DNA of 64,000 bases from Bdellovibrionales bacterium (GTDB lineage Bacteria > Bdellovibrionota > Bdellovibrionia > Bdellovibrionales > UBA1609), in the NCBI GenBank assembly GCA_016714165.1, contig JADJNU010000001.1, positions 1,488,001 through 1,552,000 on the forward strand, in the 5' to 3' direction. Position numbers and translations under genes: made by a program. This document shows positions 63,309 through 64,000 of the stretch, in pieces (within the stretch, counting starts at the first letter, position 1; each line of letters starts with the position of its first letter). Under the pieces are notes generated by a model, which was not told the DNA's origin, did no database searches, and worked only from the letters and a program-made list of their open reading frames with translations.

Positions 63309-64000
63309 CTACATTCGTGTTCCAGCTCGGTCTTCCGACTCCAGGAGGCGATAACTAAAACCTAAGGCAAAGGTCAAATTAAGAGGATCCCTAAATAGGG
63401 GACTGTGATCATTTCTAGAAAAGCCAAAATAGTCCATTTTTACACCAACAAAAAACCTTGTGTCTTCTGTCATTTCACGTGAAGCACCGAGGGTCAAAGA
63501 GGTGCCTAAATAGCCCCCGTGTGCTTGAAAAGACGGACGATCAGGGCGCGAGTGTTCGGCCGGAACCTCATAAAAGTAATCCATCAACTGATCGCTTGCA
63601 AAAATCATTGAAAGGAGAATCGTTCCTTCCAAATCTTCATCAAAAATATTGCTATTGCGATATTCAAGCTCCGGTTGAAATAAATAACCTCGGTCATCAG
63701 CTCGTGTAAAATCAGTAGAAAATACGTAGCGAACAGGAAGATTAAAATTAAGCCGGTGTTTTCCTTGGTCGAAAATGTGTACTCTCAGTCGCGGCCCTAC
63801 CTCTCCGATCCAATCAATGTCGGGCATTCCCCTTCGGGCCTGATTATCACCGCTATCGGCTGGGAATCCGGCTGAAGCACTCAGGTCAAATTCAACTTTT
63901 TCGCGATCCACGAGGCGCCCACGAATTCCACCCTCATCATCTGCCCTTAAAACCTTACCCCGATAAAAGACATAGGGAACCGCCAGGGCCCGCAATTTTC
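63309..64000 (-). CDS. MipA/OmpV-family outer-membrane protein, 5' end outside window
   Basis: At least 228 residues of a beta-barrel; the frame stays open to the right edge and the TTG at 63995 is not a convincing start. The segment RALAVPYVFYRG is typical of MipA/OmpV proteins. It is followed by alternating strands and periplasmic turns (DNQARRGMPDIDWIGEVGP) and a DLSASAGFP block. These proteins sit in the outer membrane, in some cases as scaffolds for peptidoglycan enzymes. Signal peptide and N-terminal strands lie outside the window. Confidence 0.75.
   Translation of the reverse strand, partial: KLRALAVPYVFYRGKVLRADDEGGIRGRLVDREKVEFDLSASAGFPADSGDNQARRGMPDIDWIGEVGPRLRVHIFDQGKHRLNFNLPVRYVFSTDFTRADDRGYLFQPELEYRNSNIFDEDLEGTILLSMIFASDQLMDYFYEVPAEHSRPDRPSFQAHGGYLGTSLTLGASREMTEDTRFFVGVKMDYFGFSRNDHSPLFRDPLNLTFALGFSYRLLESEDRAGTRM

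Noticed and set aside
1..64000. tRNA or rRNA genes
   Set aside because: No cloverleaf-type or rRNA-like sequence was recognised by eye in the intergenic gaps; a tRNAscan run would settle it.

Overview
The window reads as chromosome from a Gram-negative bacterium, most likely a Bdellovibrionota/Oligoflexia-type lineage (inferred from gene content, with no rRNA marker here). Supporting signs are the many Sec-exported and lipobox proteins (including a Y-N-N-C lipobox), several small outer-membrane beta-barrels, flagellar-motor-like proteins, dense packing with short head-to-tail overlaps, and frequent TTG/GTG starts. No rRNA, tRNA or CRISPR array was recognised.

Layout. 1-5116: two minus-strand lipoproteins, one with fibronectin-III and FG-GAP repeats. 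5397-8128: a coupled pair whose second member fuses a FliF-C-terminal-like periplasmic domain and one membrane helix to a FliG-like cytoplasmic region. 8188-13207: beta-barrels, a PEGA/TPR lipoprotein, motA/motB and a membrane coiled-coil protein. 13201-17747: glutaryl-CoA dehydrogenase, a fused E1 2-oxoacid dehydrogenase and a frameshifted malonyltransferase. 17757-19891: feoAB. 20145-22681: an extracytoplasmic flavin module (FMN-binding protein, two membrane proteins, convergent apbE). 22685-26338: peptide/solute ABC transporter genes, two of three frameshifted. 26430-30608: Slt-type lytic transglycosylase and radA.

30617-35232: an overlapping operon of three proteins that all carry signal peptides but belong to normally cytosolic families: a PhyH-type dioxygenase, a GT-B-like protein, and an HprK-like P-loop kinase fused to a second GT-B domain. 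35425-40286: three unknown exported proteins. 40528-44965: lipoproteins (one with a c-type haem motif) and a long coiled-coil protein. 45048-50254: glpK, plsC-like, a Flp-type pilin, creA, a hypothetical and hutI.

50341-54570 is a decayed accessory region: a frameshifted unknown gene, a broken second copy, an exported JAMM-like protein, an IS3-family relict with inverted repeats and a 127-bp direct repeat. After it come an Hsp20 gene, amtB with a clear terminator, gltB-gltD, a small exported protein and a truncated MipA/OmpV-type barrel.

The two best candidates for undescribed biology are the FliF-FliG fusion with its partner and nearby MotAB (a possible non-canonical motor), and the exported kinase/glycosyltransferase/dioxygenase operon. 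The three products of that operon, plus the JAMM-like protein, share a C-x2-L-L motif just after the signal peptide. Four apparent single-base homopolymer frameshifts occur in the window, so sequencing error must be excluded before any is called a true pseudogene.
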